Shown: positions 8,485 through 17,268, counted from the stretch's first letter. The stretch: DNA of 37,948 bases from an uncultured Prevotella sp. (GCA_946627325.1 CAMOVK010000009.1:1-37948); one strand, 5' to 3'. A program made the numbers and translations. The notes: generated from the sequence alone by a model not told the origin.

Positions 8485-11400
8485 TTAGAAGTTAAGTTTC
8501 AGTGAAAAACCGAATGAACGTGCTGAAGGCATATTGAATAGTTCGAATGCGCTCAGTCCGTTGGTTGTCGAAAGAGCTACGTCAGGGTCAGCCGGGCTCT
8601 TCTTGTAGAAGAAGAACAAGTTGCGAGCTATAAACGATACGTTTAGGTTTTTACCTGCTCCGATAAGGTTGCGGAAGGTGTATCCCATCGACAACTCGCG
8701 CAGACGGAAGTTTGTAGCGTTGTAAACATATTCTCCTGGCGCAGGTGTTCCTCCGATAAACTCATACCAGTCTTGTACGGCAATCAGTCTATTGCTACCA
8801 TCGGGCAGATACATCGCAGGCTTTCCATTGACGTATAGGTTGTTGGCTTCGGCATATTCGCGTGCTTTGCCAGTGCGTTCCGACACACCCATGTTGTCAA
8901 GATAAGCCTCTGTGAGTGATATTACTTTGCCGCCTAAACGTCCGTTAATCATGAAGAAGAGTTGGAAATCTTTATAGTTGAATGTGTTGCTCCAACCGAG
9001 TTGCCAGCGCGAGTTCATGTTTCCGAGTTTCACGGTGTATTGTTTGTTAGCTTCGCTTTCGAGTTGGGGCTTGCCTTGTGAGTTAAGAACGAAAGTTCCA
9101 TCGTCGTTCCTTTTGAAGTCGGTGACATACATATCGCCGATACTGCCACCTTTGCGATAGCGTACGCGCACTCCAGCCACCTCTTGGTAGATGAGTTTTT
9201 CTGAGCCATCCTCGTTGTAGGTTGTCTCAAGTATTTTGTTGTCGTTGTAGGAAAGGTTGAAGTTTGATCTCCAGTTGAAATCTTTTGCCAGTTTGAAATT
9301 GTAGCCGACAGACATCTCTATACCATTGTTTCTTACCTTACCAGAATTGACAGGCTCTGACATTCCTGATGCGTTGGATGCAATCATGTAGAGGTCTTTA
9401 ATGGTTGTGTTGTAGTAAGTCAGATCGAAATTGAGTCTGTTGCCGAAGAGTAGCATTTCTACACCTGTTTCGAATGAGTTTGTTTGTTCGGGAACAGGGT
9501 TTTTGAATTGTGCAAATTGATTTACTGTGACAGCCCCGCTGCGTAGGTTTTCAGAGCCTTTTGAATAGACGATGTTAGGTATTGAGTTACCAACTTGTGA
9601 ATAGCTCACTCTATATTTCAAGTAGTTGAGCCACTCGGGCATTGTTGTCATCGACGAGATGATAGCATTTGCGCCTATTCCGAAGTATCCGTAGTTGTCG
9701 CTTGTGCCACGTGCTTTGAATTGTTTGTATGGTCTATACCAGTCGCGGCGATACGATCCGTCGAGATAAACCATGTCGCGCCATCCTACTTGTCCTGTGA
9801 ACAGCCATGCTTTATCCCAGTCTGAGATTTTTGAAGTTGATGTTGCCCCTGTTCCTCCTGCATTTGTTTGGAAAAGGTTTATTCTGTCAGAGAGCATCTG
9901 CATCATTGGGTCTATATATGTGGCACGTTCGATGTTGGTACGTTGTTGTGTACCAGTGATGCGGTGTTCTACATATCCAGCAGTTGCCGAGAGACTCCAT
10001 TCTTCGTCGCGACCAAGCATTTTGTTGTACGAAAGTAGGTAGTCGATATATATTTCGTTTGTCTTGAAAATGTTTTTCCAGTAGCATCCGAAGTCGTCCA
10101 TAATGGCAGGACGGAATGTTGTGGCATATCGTTTTGTGTCATCATCGTACTTGTCATGGTCGAATGAGAGTCGATATTGGAACGATAGTCCGTCGTAGAT
10201 ATCGAGTTTTGCCATTACCGAGCCCGAAACGCGGTCGTCTTTCTGTTTTGTTTGGTTCTGTCGTAACAGCCAGTATGGGTTGTTTTGTCCCTGTGCCATG
10301 AATGGCCACAGCTGCATTGGACCTGACAGAGCCACACGTTCCTGTTCCAAATCGTAGCTGCCTTCATTATTCAGCTTGTAAATAGGCATTTCTTCCGACA
10401 TCCATCTGCCTTCTGTGCGGTAGTTGTTTTTATAGTAGTTCATGTCGATATTGCGTGGCACCATGTAGAGATGGTATATCGGATTGAGCACTGTACCACC
10501 TCCTGGACGGTTGCGGGTTATAGTCTGATAGTAGTTCATAGCCACGTCTATGTCGAGTCGTTTCCAGAGATTGTAACTCTGTCGGAAGGCGAAAGTGTTT
10601 CGGTTGTATGTGTTTTCCTTTACCATACCATTTGCATGGGCGTTGGCAAATGAGAAATAAGTCTTTATTTTTTCTGTTCCTCCCGAGAGCGAGATAGAGT
10701 TATTTGTTGTCACTCCTGTACGATAAAAATCATCGATATCATCGTTTCCTTGATTTCGTAGATGCACTTCGCGTGTGCCTCCTCCGAACTTTGTTTGGTC
10801 GTTAGGAACGTTTATTATGAGTTGGTCATTGCTTCTGTTGCTTATTCTGCTTCCCCAGCTGTTGAGCGATAGTCCTCCTGCGGCATTTACGTCGGCTCCG
10901 TAGGTGTTTTGTATGTCAGGTGTAAGCAATGGCGAGTCGAAAGTGATGTTCGATGTGAAATTGATATCGAGTCTGCCTTCTTTTCCTTTCTTTGTTGTAA
11001 TCATGATTACTCCGTTTGCAGCCACAGAGCCATATAGTGCGGCGGCATTTGCTCCTTTCAGCACGTTGATTGACTCTATGTCGTCGGCATTAATCATAGA
11101 AAGTGGGTCGGAGCCTTCCGACGAGTTAGCGTATGTCAGTCCTGCGCCATTATTCATGTCTAATCTGCCGCGTGTGTCGTTACTCATTGGTATTCCGTCA
11201 ACAACAATCAGCGGTTGCGAATTGCCGAGAATTGATTTGTTTCCGCGCAGTACAATCTTGCTGGCTCCACCTGCTCCACCTGCGCTTGGCGTAATAACTA
11301 CTCCCGACACTTTACCTTCGAGTGAGTTGGCGATGTTTTGCTCTTGCACTTTCATGAAATCGTCCGACTTGATTTGCTGCGTAGCATAAGTCAGCGATGT

Positions 11401-11808
11401 CTCTTTGCGCTTGATACCCATTGCCGTAACAACCACTTCGTCGAGTGTTTGCGAGTCTTCTTTCATTGTCACGTTTATTACCGACCTGTTGCCTACCGCT
11501 TGTTCGATAGCGTTGTAGCCAATGAAAGTGAATACGAGAGTTGGGTTGTTGCCTACTGTTGAGAGTTGAAAGCGTCCGTCAATATCGGTCACGGTGCCGT
11601 TTTGGGTTCCTTTTTCCATGACGGTTACACCGATAAGTGGTTCGCCATTTTCGTCGGTTACCGTGCCGCTTACTGTCCGCTGTTGGTCGGCGTGAATATT
11701 TGCCGACTGTTTGTCAGCAGCCATCATGCTGATAGATGGGCACATCAGAGCAAGGGCAAAAAAGACACAGCGTGTCAATTTCCCTCCGAGAATAAATGTT
11801 TTCTTCAT
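8485..11808 (-). CDS. SusC/RagA-family TonB-dependent outer membrane transporter
   Basis: This 1107-aa protein, counted from MKKTFILGGK, imports oligosaccharides across the outer membrane using TonB energy. Signal peptide is at about 1-31; a carboxypeptidase-regulatory-like domain at 45-117 (SGTVTDENGEPLIGVTVMEKG); the LDEVVVTAMG segment at 122-131; the plug at about 135-276, with the SusC signature VLKGANAAALYGSVAANGVIMITT. The remainder is a beta barrel ending in a terminal aromatic strand (FGFSLKLNF). An in-frame ATG at 11859 is rejected as the start because it lies inside the -7 box at 11857-11864. The gene leads the susC-susD-GH85 operon. No ECF sigma/anti-sigma pair, SusR or hybrid two-component regulator is adjacent. 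Confidence 0.94.
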   Translation of the reverse strand: MKKTFILGGKLTRCVFFALALMCPSISMMAADKQSANIHADQQRTVSGTVTDENGEPLIGVTVMEKGTQNGTVTDIDGRFQLSTVGNNPTLVFTFIGYNAIEQAVGNRSVINVTMKEDSQTLDEVVVTAMGIKRKETSLTYATQQIKSDDFMKVQEQNIANSLEGKVSGVVITPSAGGAGGASKIVLRGNKSILGNSQPLIVVDGIPMSNDTRGRLDMNNGAGLTYANSSEGSDPLSMINADDIESINVLKGANAAALYGSVAANGVIMITTKKGKEGRLDINFTSNITFDSPLLTPDIQNTYGADVNAAGGLSLNSWGSRISNRSNDQLIINVPNDQTKFGGGTREVHLRNQGNDDIDDFYRTGVTTNNSISLSGGTEKIKTYFSFANAHANGMVKENTYNRNTFAFRQSYNLWKRLDIDVAMNYYQTITRNRPGGGTVLNPIYHLYMVPRNIDMNYYKNNYRTEGRWMSEEMPIYKLNNEGSYDLEQERVALSGPMQLWPFMAQGQNNPYWLLRQNQTKQKDDRVSGSVMAKLDIYDGLSFQYRLSFDHDKYDDDTKRYATTFRPAIMDDFGCYWKNIFKTNEIYIDYLLSYNKMLGRDEEWSLSATAGYVEHRITGTQQRTNIERATYIDPMMQMLSDRINLFQTNAGGTGATSTSKISDWDKAWLFTGQVGWRDMVYLDGSYRRDWYRPYKQFKARGTSDNYGYFGIGANAIISSMTTMPEWLNYLKYRVSYSQVGNSIPNIVYSKGSENLRSGAVTVNQFAQFKNPVPEQTNSFETGVEMLLFGNRLNFDLTYYNTTIKDLYMIASNASGMSEPVNSGKVRNNGIEMSVGYNFKLAKDFNWRSNFNLSYNDNKILETTYNEDGSEKLIYQEVAGVRVRYRKGGSIGDMYVTDFKRNDDGTFVLNSQGKPQLESEANKQYTVKLGNMNSRWQLGWSNTFNYKDFQLFFMINGRLGGKVISLTEAYLDNMGVSERTGKAREYAEANNLYVNGKPAMYLPDGSNRLIAVQDWYEFIGGTPAPGEYVYNATNFRLRELSMGYTFRNLIGAGKNLNVSFIARNLFFFYKKSPADPDVALSTTNGLSAFELFNMPSARSFGFSLKLNF

Positions 11809-11856
11809 ATAAAATTTGTTGTTAGTAATCGTTGTAGACATCTGCATATATTTGTG

Positions 11857-11888
11857 CAAATGTAGGAAATCCCCTGTTTTTTAACAAA
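11857..11888 (-). promoter_or_regulatory. Promoter of the susC-susD-GH85 operon
   Basis: On the minus strand a TTTG -33 element (11885-11888), a 20-bp spacer and TACATTTG (11857-11864, followed by C) match the Bacteroidetes housekeeping promoter closely. The predicted start site near 11853 gives a leader of about 45 nt before the ATG at 11808. Confidence 0.8.
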
Positions 11889-11910
11889 TTTTATACTGAA
11901 AAATGTTGTT

Positions 11911-12198
11911 TTAGTGGCGTTTATGGTAGTCGTTGTTCACTTTTATGGCGAAAACAATTACACTGCATGTGGTCGTTATGAGGTTTGTAATAAAGAGCGA
12001 CCATAGTATTTCGGGTTTGTGAAGCAGTCCTTGTAGCATGAAACAGAATGCTCCGATACCCATCATCAGAAAGGTTGGCAGTGCTATTCCTTCGGTGTTT
12101 CGTGTGCGTATGGTTTTGATTGCTTGTGGCAGATAGCCAAGCACCATGCCGATGCTCGCTATCCACCCGCATATTTCATAGATTGTTGATTGCATCAA
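11911..12198 (-). CDS. SemiSWEET-family (PQ-loop) small sugar transporter
   Basis: This 95-aa integral membrane protein has three predicted helices: about residues 8-26, 39-58 and 66-86. The first helix carries the PQ-loop motif GYLPQAIKTIRTRNTEGIALPTF. Bacterial SemiSWEETs are three-helix half transporters that work as dimers and pass sugars across the inner membrane by facilitated diffusion. The start ATG overlaps the argR stop by 4 bp (12195-12198), so translational coupling with argR is likely. It lies about 20 bp beyond the -33 element of the susC promoter, on the same strand but in a separate transcription unit. Sugar specificity is unknown, and some PQ-loop proteins carry other substrates. 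Confidence 0.85.
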   Translation of the reverse strand: MMQSTIYEICGWIASIGMVLGYLPQAIKTIRTRNTEGIALPTFLMMGIGAFCFMLQGLLHKPEILWSLFITNLITTTCSVIVFAIKVNNDYHKRH

Positions 12199-12671
12199 TG
12201 TATTTCGGGAATTATTATTGTTAGGTTTTGTTTGACCTTTTCGTGGTCGGCATTGTCGCTTAGGGCAATGAATATAGTGTCGTTTCCAGCGATAGTGCCT
12301 ACTATCTGCTCCAGATGGCTGTTGTCTATGTTACTGGCTATCATGGCAGCGTAGCCTGGAATGGTTTTCATCACAGCCATATTTCCTGTGAATTGGAGGC
12401 TGACGAACCCTCCTTGCTGCATCATTTCTCTCACTCTCGATGTAGAGTCGATGCGTTTATAGGTTTCGTTGTCGGGCAGGATGTATTGATATTGCCCATC
12501 TGTTGTTGTCGTTTTTACCACCTTCAGTCGTTTGAGGTCGCGACTCAGGGTGGTTTGAGTAATCTGAAATCCACTCCGACGGAGCAATCCTGCCAGTTCG
12601 TCTTGCGAGCTTATCTTGTGTGTTGCGATAAGCATTTTTATAGCCTCTATGCGACTTTGTTTCTCTTTCAT
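12195..12671 (-). CDS. argR: ArgR-family arginine repressor
   Basis: This 158-aa regulator has the two-domain ArgR layout. The N-terminal winged helix (1-75) carries the recognition segment TQTTLSRDLKRLKVVK. The C-terminal oligomerization and arginine-binding domain (about 85-158) carries the signature GTIAGNDTIFI. Known ArgR proteins are arginine-responsive hexamers that control arginine synthesis and catabolism. Here the usual Asp-Asp of the ligand site is Asn130-Asp131, which may change ligand affinity. It sits 20 bp after the Bax-inhibitor gene and overlaps the SemiSWEET start by 4 bp. No arginine biosynthesis gene is adjacent; the ornithine aminotransferase at 19885 is the only arginine-linked enzyme in the window. 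I could not identify an ARG box with confidence. Confidence 0.9.
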   Translation of the reverse strand: MKEKQSRIEAIKMLIATHKISSQDELAGLLRRSGFQITQTTLSRDLKRLKVVKTTTTDGQYQYILPDNETYKRIDSTSRVREMMQQGGFVSLQFTGNMAVMKTIPGYAAMIASNIDNSHLEQIVGTIAGNDTIFIALSDNADHEKVKQNLTIIIPEIH

Positions 12672-12691
12672 TTACCTATGTTGAGTCATTC

Positions 12692-13405
12692 CTAATCTCT
12701 GCTGCCAAAAATTCTTAGCAGATAGAGGAAAAGGTTGATAAAGTCGAGATATAGCGACAGCGATCCGAGCAGTGCTATTTTATGAGCCTCTTCGTCTGGT
12801 GCGGCGCAATCGGCGAGCATCAGTTTTATCTTTTGTGCATCCCATGCTGTCAGTCCCACGAAGATTATCACTCCTACATAGCTCAAAATGAGTTCAAACC
12901 CGCTTGATTTCAAGAAGATGTTCACTATCGAGGCTATGATTAGTCCTATCAGTGCCATTATTGCTATTCGTCCGATGCCCGAGAGGTCGCGCTTAGTGGT
13001 ATATCCTACAAATGCCATTGCGCCAAACATTCCAGCCGTAATAAGGAATACTTTTGCCACCGATGCTCCGCTATACAGGAGCAGAATTGGTGCAAAAGTC
13101 AGTCCGTTGAGCACTGAATATGCACCGAAGAGCAGTGTTGCTGTGTTGAGCGATAGTCGGTCGATGCGTGCGCTGACGGTGAAAACGAGAGCCAGTTCGG
13201 CTATTATCAGTGCAAACATAACCCACGAATTCTCGGCAATAAAGTTGAGATATGCAAAGCTGTTGGCAGCGATATAGGCAGTGAAAGCGGTTATTCCTAA
13301 GGCTAAGGTCATCCAAAGATACACCTTGCGCATCAATGCGGGGAACGCCATTTCGACAGCTACTTCGTGAGCGTCAATCATTCTGTTTAGTTCTCTTTCG
13401 TTCAT
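12692..13405 (-). CDS. Bax inhibitor-1/YccA family membrane protein
   Basis: This is a seven-helix membrane protein of 237 aa from MNERELNRMI. An in-frame upstream ATG at 13438 would add 11 residues. I prefer 13405 because the family core begins with VEMAFPALMRKVYLWMTLALGITAF shortly after it, but the choice is not certain. Features of the BI-1/YccA family include the aspartate-bearing LTAWDAQKIK segment in a late helix and a closing helix SLYLDFINLFLYLLRIFGSRD. Bacterial members are proposed pH-sensitive calcium leak channels or FtsH-associated quality-control factors; the role here is unknown. It is the first gene of a minus-strand run with argR and SemiSWEET, divergent from the C10 protease gene. 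No clear promoter box is seen upstream. Confidence 0.88.
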   Translation of the reverse strand: MNERELNRMIDAHEVAVEMAFPALMRKVYLWMTLALGITAFTAYIAANSFAYLNFIAENSWVMFALIIAELALVFTVSARIDRLSLNTATLLFGAYSVLNGLTFAPILLLYSGASVAKVFLITAGMFGAMAFVGYTTKRDLSGIGRIAIMALIGLIIASIVNIFLKSSGFELILSYVGVIIFVGLTAWDAQKIKLMLADCAAPDEEAHKIALLGSLSLYLDFINLFLYLLRIFGSRD

Positions 13406-13574
13406 AATAGTTTCAGTGTTAAGTTTTTCAAAGTTCAAATGTTGTTGATGATTTCATCAAATGTGAGAGCAACAAGTATGCCAATCGACAGCGAAAATAT
13501 GATTTTCGACTGAAACTGACAAAAAAAGTATTGTTTTTTTGGTTCTATTTATGTGGTCGATGAAAAAATAAGTC

Positions 13575-13582
13575 TATCTTTG
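13575..13582 (+). promoter_or_regulatory. Promoter -7 box of the C10 protease gene
   Basis: TATCTTTG followed by C matches TAnnTTTG and lies 47 bp before the ATG at 13629. The -33 region is poorly conserved. The intergenic interval 13439-13628 also has to hold the divergent promoter of the Bax-inhibitor gene, which I could not place. Confidence 0.65.
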
Positions 13583-13628
13583 CAGCCTAATTGATTAACA
13601 AATCTGTTGTAAAAACGTCTTAAAACCA

Positions 13629-16172
13629 ATGAATAAGAGATTTCTAGCGAGTATTATTTCCGCGTTTGTAGTCGTTTGGTGGATTGTTTCACCATTGTCG
13701 TTAAGTGCCAAGCCGCGCAGCGAAGCGCAATTACGTTCGATTGCATCGTCAGCTATTCGTGCCGCAGGCAAGCGTTTTGCCCCAGCCAATAGTGGTGCCA
13801 TGAAGGTTGTCCGTAAGGAGAATTGTCTGGCACTTGTGGGCTATCAAGATGGAGCCTATGCCGTCGTGACGCTCGACGACGAACTGCCAGCAGTGATAGG
13901 CATTTCGACCACACCTTATTCGGGAGGCAGAAATGCCAATCTGGAATGGTGGATAGCGACTATGGAGAAGACACTCAAGGTGGCTCTCGAAAGCAAAATA
14001 CCAATGAAGGTAACTACTCCCGACCCTTCGAAATATCCTACATCGGTTGAACCTTTGATGACTTCGAAGTGGAGTCAGGGTGTGCCCTACAATGGTTATC
14101 TGCCCGAAGGAATATATACGGGTTGTGTGGCAACAGCCATGGCGCAGGTACTCAACTACCACAAGTCGCCCGTTCATGGATACGGACAGAGCAGCGTGAA
14201 GGTTACAACTACTGTCTATACCAATCGAATCGTTACCGCAACCTTTGCCGACGACTACTACGATTGGGACAATATGCTCGATGAATACACCACTTTTGAC
14301 GCTGGCACGACTCAAGGCAATGCCGTTGCGCTATTGATGCGCGACTGTGGCGTTGCTGCAAAAATGAATTATGGTGGCGACGATGAAGGTGGAAGCGGTG
14401 CTTATCTGTGGGATGCTGCCGACGGACTGCGCCAGTATTTCGGTTTTCAAAAGGCTGAATATCTCGCTCGTGAAAACTTTTCCGAACCAGCGTGGATGAA
14501 CCGAATATACAAGGAGTTGAGCACTCGCGGACCTATAATTTATGGAGGAGCCGATATTACGTTGTATGCTGGTCATGCCTTCGTTCTCCATGGCTATCGC
14601 CAAGATGGAAAGGTCTATGTCAATTGGGGTTGGGCTGGCGAAGACGATGGATGGTACGACGTTCCTACACTTGCCATGCCAGGCTACTCTTTCGCTGACC
14701 AACAAGATATGATAGTGGGTGTTTATCCAGTAGAAAAATACTACGAGGACGCCGACCTTACGCTCACTGCACCAGGAACTCTTGCCAGTATGCTTCCCGA
14801 CGATGCCAGCGAGAAGATTGGAACATTGCGTCTGAAGGGCGAAATCAATAGTTCCGACCTGCTTACTATTCGCCAATTGGCAGGCATCGACAGCAATATG
14901 CAACCAACAAATGGCAGCCTGATGAAACTCGATATTTCAGAGGCACGTATAGTGGCTGGTGGAAATCCTTTCCTAATCGATGGCGATAACCAGCTGACTA
15001 CCTCTCCCGACTGTTTGCCCGAGAGAGCTTTTTATGGTTGTACGTCGCTGCAAGAGATAAGTCTTCCGAAATCTATTCGAAGTATGGGCACTGGTGCTTT
15101 GGCTGGAATGCCTGGACTGAAAACGGTCAACTTGCCCGATGAGGCAAAAGAATATATTACCTGCGACGACCATTTCGTCTATTCCGATGCGTCAAAGACG
15201 GTTGTTACCAATCTGCTGCCATCAGCCGACAATGCCGCTGAAATAATCGACGACGTTGTTGAGATAGCACCTTATGCCTTTGACAACACTCGCATAGCAT
15301 CGCTCCGATTGGGCAAGAATGTGCAGCGCATAGGTAACTTCGCGCTCAACAGGTGCCGCCGACTGATGGAGATACGCATCACGTCGAAAGACTACATCCC
15401 TGCGGTAGGACCAAATAGCCTGAGCGGTATCAGTTTCACTGACAGCAAACTCTATGTGCCGACGGGAATGAAAGAAACCTATGCATCGGTGGCTGGATGG
15501 AAGAACTTCAAGGGAACAATTGACTATTATGAGTACGACAACATCGTGGAGTATGGCACTATGATTACTGTTCGCAACGTGGTGCGCGACTATGGTGATG
15601 CCAATCCAGCCTTCGGATATGTTGTGCTCGGCGAAATACCTGAAGGAGAGCCCGTTATTACCTGCGAGGCTGACGCTTCGTCGCCTGTGGGTACATATAT
15701 TATATCTATCGAAAAGGGTTCGCTTACGGGCGATGATATCTTCCTGAAAGAGGGTACTCTATATATCAACCCTGTGCAACTGACAGCCCGATTGGCACAT
15801 GACTATGAGCGCGAAGTGGGCGAAGAAAATCCAGAATTTGTAATCGAGTACGATGGTTTCCGACTGACAGATGGTGAAGAGGTCGTTCTTACACCTCCTA
15901 CAGCCACTACCGATGCCACTGCCGACAGTCCTGTCGGCGAGTATGTCGTGCGCATTGAGGGCGGGGAGACAAACGGAAACTACGAATTCAATTATGTCAA
16001 TGGACTCTTGCGAGTAAAGGAAAAGACGGAAACAGCCATCAGTCAAGCGACAAATCAGTCAACCTCACAGTCAGCCATCTACGACCTGCAGGGTAGAAAA
16101 GTGCTTAACACGAAATCGAGAACGTCACCTGCCATATACATTAAAGGTGGAAAGAAGACGGTTGTCAGATAG
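13629..16172 (+). CDS. Secreted C10-family cysteine protease with LRR and MBG domains
   Basis: This 847-aa zymogen-type protease is related to streptopain, PrtT and interpain A. Signal peptide is at 1-27 (ends SLSA). A Spi-like propeptide (28-130) should hold it inactive. The papain-fold domain (135-370) has catalytic C166 (YTGCVATAMAQVLNYHK) and H316 (YAGHAFVLHGYR), then VNWGWAGEDDGWYDV with the family's tryptophans. A BspA-like LRR_5 region follows (about 455-630, CLPERAFYGCTSLQEISLP), then two MBG-type repeats (about 640-715 and 716-797). A C-terminal sorting tail (816-847, IYDLQGRKVLN...IYIKGGKK) resembles type IX secretion signals. It is monocistronic, with its own -7 box and array B 53 bp after the stop. 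Likely role: extracellular protein degradation, possibly host protein attack. Confidence 0.92.
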   Translation: MNKRFLASIISAFVVVWWIVSPLSLSAKPRSEAQLRSIASSAIRAAGKRFAPANSGAMKVVRKENCLALVGYQDGAYAVVTLDDELPAVIGISTTPYSGGRNANLEWWIATMEKTLKVALESKIPMKVTTPDPSKYPTSVEPLMTSKWSQGVPYNGYLPEGIYTGCVATAMAQVLNYHKSPVHGYGQSSVKVTTTVYTNRIVTATFADDYYDWDNMLDEYTTFDAGTTQGNAVALLMRDCGVAAKMNYGGDDEGGSGAYLWDAADGLRQYFGFQKAEYLARENFSEPAWMNRIYKELSTRGPIIYGGADITLYAGHAFVLHGYRQDGKVYVNWGWAGEDDGWYDVPTLAMPGYSFADQQDMIVGVYPVEKYYEDADLTLTAPGTLASMLPDDASEKIGTLRLKGEINSSDLLTIRQLAGIDSNMQPTNGSLMKLDISEARIVAGGNPFLIDGDNQLTTSPDCLPERAFYGCTSLQEISLPKSIRSMGTGALAGMPGLKTVNLPDEAKEYITCDDHFVYSDASKTVVTNLLPSADNAAEIIDDVVEIAPYAFDNTRIASLRLGKNVQRIGNFALNRCRRLMEIRITSKDYIPAVGPNSLSGISFTDSKLYVPTGMKETYASVAGWKNFKGTIDYYEYDNIVEYGTMITVRNVVRDYGDANPAFGYVVLGEIPEGEPVITCEADASSPVGTYIISIEKGSLTGDDIFLKEGTLYINPVQLTARLAHDYEREVGEENPEFVIEYDGFRLTDGEEVVLTPPTATTDATADSPVGEYVVRIEGGETNGNYEFNYVNGLLRVKEKTETAISQATNQSTSQSAIYDLQGRKVLNTKSRTSPAIYIKGGKKTVVR

Positions 16173-16225
16173 AGCGAAGAGCTGTTTTTAACCTTTTGAA
16201 AATCAAAGGTTTGCATATACGAATT

Positions 16226-16308
16226 GAAAAGCATATCTTTCCAACTTGGAAAGGTATGCTTTTCACGTTGGAAAGATATGCTTTTCGGCTCGGAAAGACA
16301 TGCTTTCC
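16226..16308. repeat. Phased palindromic repeat array B
   Basis: Four 17-bp units occur at exactly 22-bp spacing: 16226 (GAAAAGCATATCTTTCC), 16248 (GGAAAGGTATGCTTTTC), 16270 (GGAAAGATATGCTTTTC) and 16292 (GGAAAGACATGCTTTCC). Spacers are aactt, acgtt and ggctc. All arms are GRAAAG or CTTTYC. The array lies between the convergent C10 protease and histidine kinase genes, preceded by GGTTTGCAT (16208-16216), a flank also found beside array C. No other feature is seen in 16173-16341, and no classical terminator with a T-run is visible. Confidence 0.93.
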
Positions 16309-16341
16309 AAATTTGATAGAAATAGTATAGAAATCGGTTTA

Positions 16342-17268
16342 TTATTTTTCTCGGAGTGTGAAGTCGAAGGTTAGTCCTCCGTTTTCAGATGTTTTTCTCA
16401 CTGCGATGGTGCCTCCGTGCAGCAGAACGGCATTCTTCACTATTGATAGTCCCAGCCCTGTGCCACCGAGAGTGCGGCTGCGGCTCTTGTCTATGCGATA
16501 GAATCGTTCGAAGATACGCGGCAGATGTTCGTCGGCTATGCCTTGTCCATTGTCGGAGAAAGTGAAATGCCACATATTGCCCTCTTTACGAGCACTCAAC
16601 TCGACGGCAGTTCCCCTGCCTGCGTAGTTGATGGCATTGTCTGTCAAATTGCGGAAAATGCTATAAATGAGCATAGTGTTTCCGTTCACTATAATGTCTT
16701 GCGGCAGGCAATTGCGAAGCGTTATCTGGTGTTCCTCCACGTTTTGCGCCGTCTCTTCTACTATGTCTGCTACGAGAATCGACACGTCAACTCTTTCGCG
16801 CGACAGTACGTCGGATGCGAAGTCCATGCGGTTGAGCAGCGATATGTCCTGCAATAGTGCAGCCAATCGTCGTGCTTGCTTATGCGTGCGACGCACGAAG
16901 CGTAGGCGGTCGTCGTCGCTCATATCGTCGTTCTCAAGAATAGTCTCGGCATATCCGAGAATGCTTGCCACTGGCGTTTTCAGTTCGTGAGCAATGTTTT
17001 GCGTCAGTTCGCGCCGCATACGGTTTTCCTTTTCAGCCTGTTCGCGACTGATACGCTCATCCATGCGACGGGCATAGCGATGAAGTAGCCATGCCAACCC
17101 TAACATGACGACTAAAGAGAAAATGAGCAGGTGCCAGTCACTCGGCTCGTCGAACGTTTGAAACACCTTCCGATCATAGTCTTCGAAAAGCAGAAAGATA
17201 GCGGCAAAGGCAATGAATATCGCCATGACGCTGAACCACATCTTGCTTCCTTCAGAGAGTTTTTTCAT
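16342..17268 (-). CDS. Sensor histidine kinase, PhoR-like
   Basis: This 308-aa membrane kinase has TM1 at about 11-28 and TM2 at about 46-63, with only some 16 residues between them, so it has essentially no periplasmic sensor domain. The HisKA domain carries the phosphoacceptor H94 (NIAHELKTPVASILGY). The HATPase domain has the N box (NLTDNAINYA, N211), G1 (DNGQGI, D239), F box (FERFYR) and G2 (GGTGLGLSIV). No PAS domain is present. Its start overlaps the response regulator stop by 4 bp, so the two are translationally coupled. The Na/phosphate symporter gene upstream suggests phosphate sensing, by analogy with PhoR; this is inference. Confidence 0.9.
   Translation of the reverse strand: MKKLSEGSKMWFSVMAIFIAFAAIFLLFEDYDRKVFQTFDEPSDWHLLIFSLVVMLGLAWLLHRYARRMDERISREQAEKENRMRRELTQNIAHELKTPVASILGYAETILENDDMSDDDRLRFVRRTHKQARRLAALLQDISLLNRMDFASDVLSRERVDVSILVADIVEETAQNVEEHQITLRNCLPQDIIVNGNTMLIYSIFRNLTDNAINYAGRGTAVELSARKEGNMWHFTFSDNGQGIADEHLPRIFERFYRIDKSRSRTLGGTGLGLSIVKNAVLLHGGTIAVRKTSENGGLTFDFTLREK

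Noticed and set aside
11809..11859. Upstream in-frame start for the SusC gene at 11859
   Set aside because: It lies inside the -7 promoter box, upstream of the predicted transcription start, and would place 17 residues before a good signal peptide.
14331..14903. A 190-codon minus-strand frame inside the C10 protease
   Set aside because: It overlaps the catalytic domain of a well-supported protease and has no independent support.
16190..16211. AACCTTT / AAAGGTT inverted repeat after the C10 protease as a terminator
   Set aside because: The stem is only 7 bp and is not followed by a T-run on either strand.
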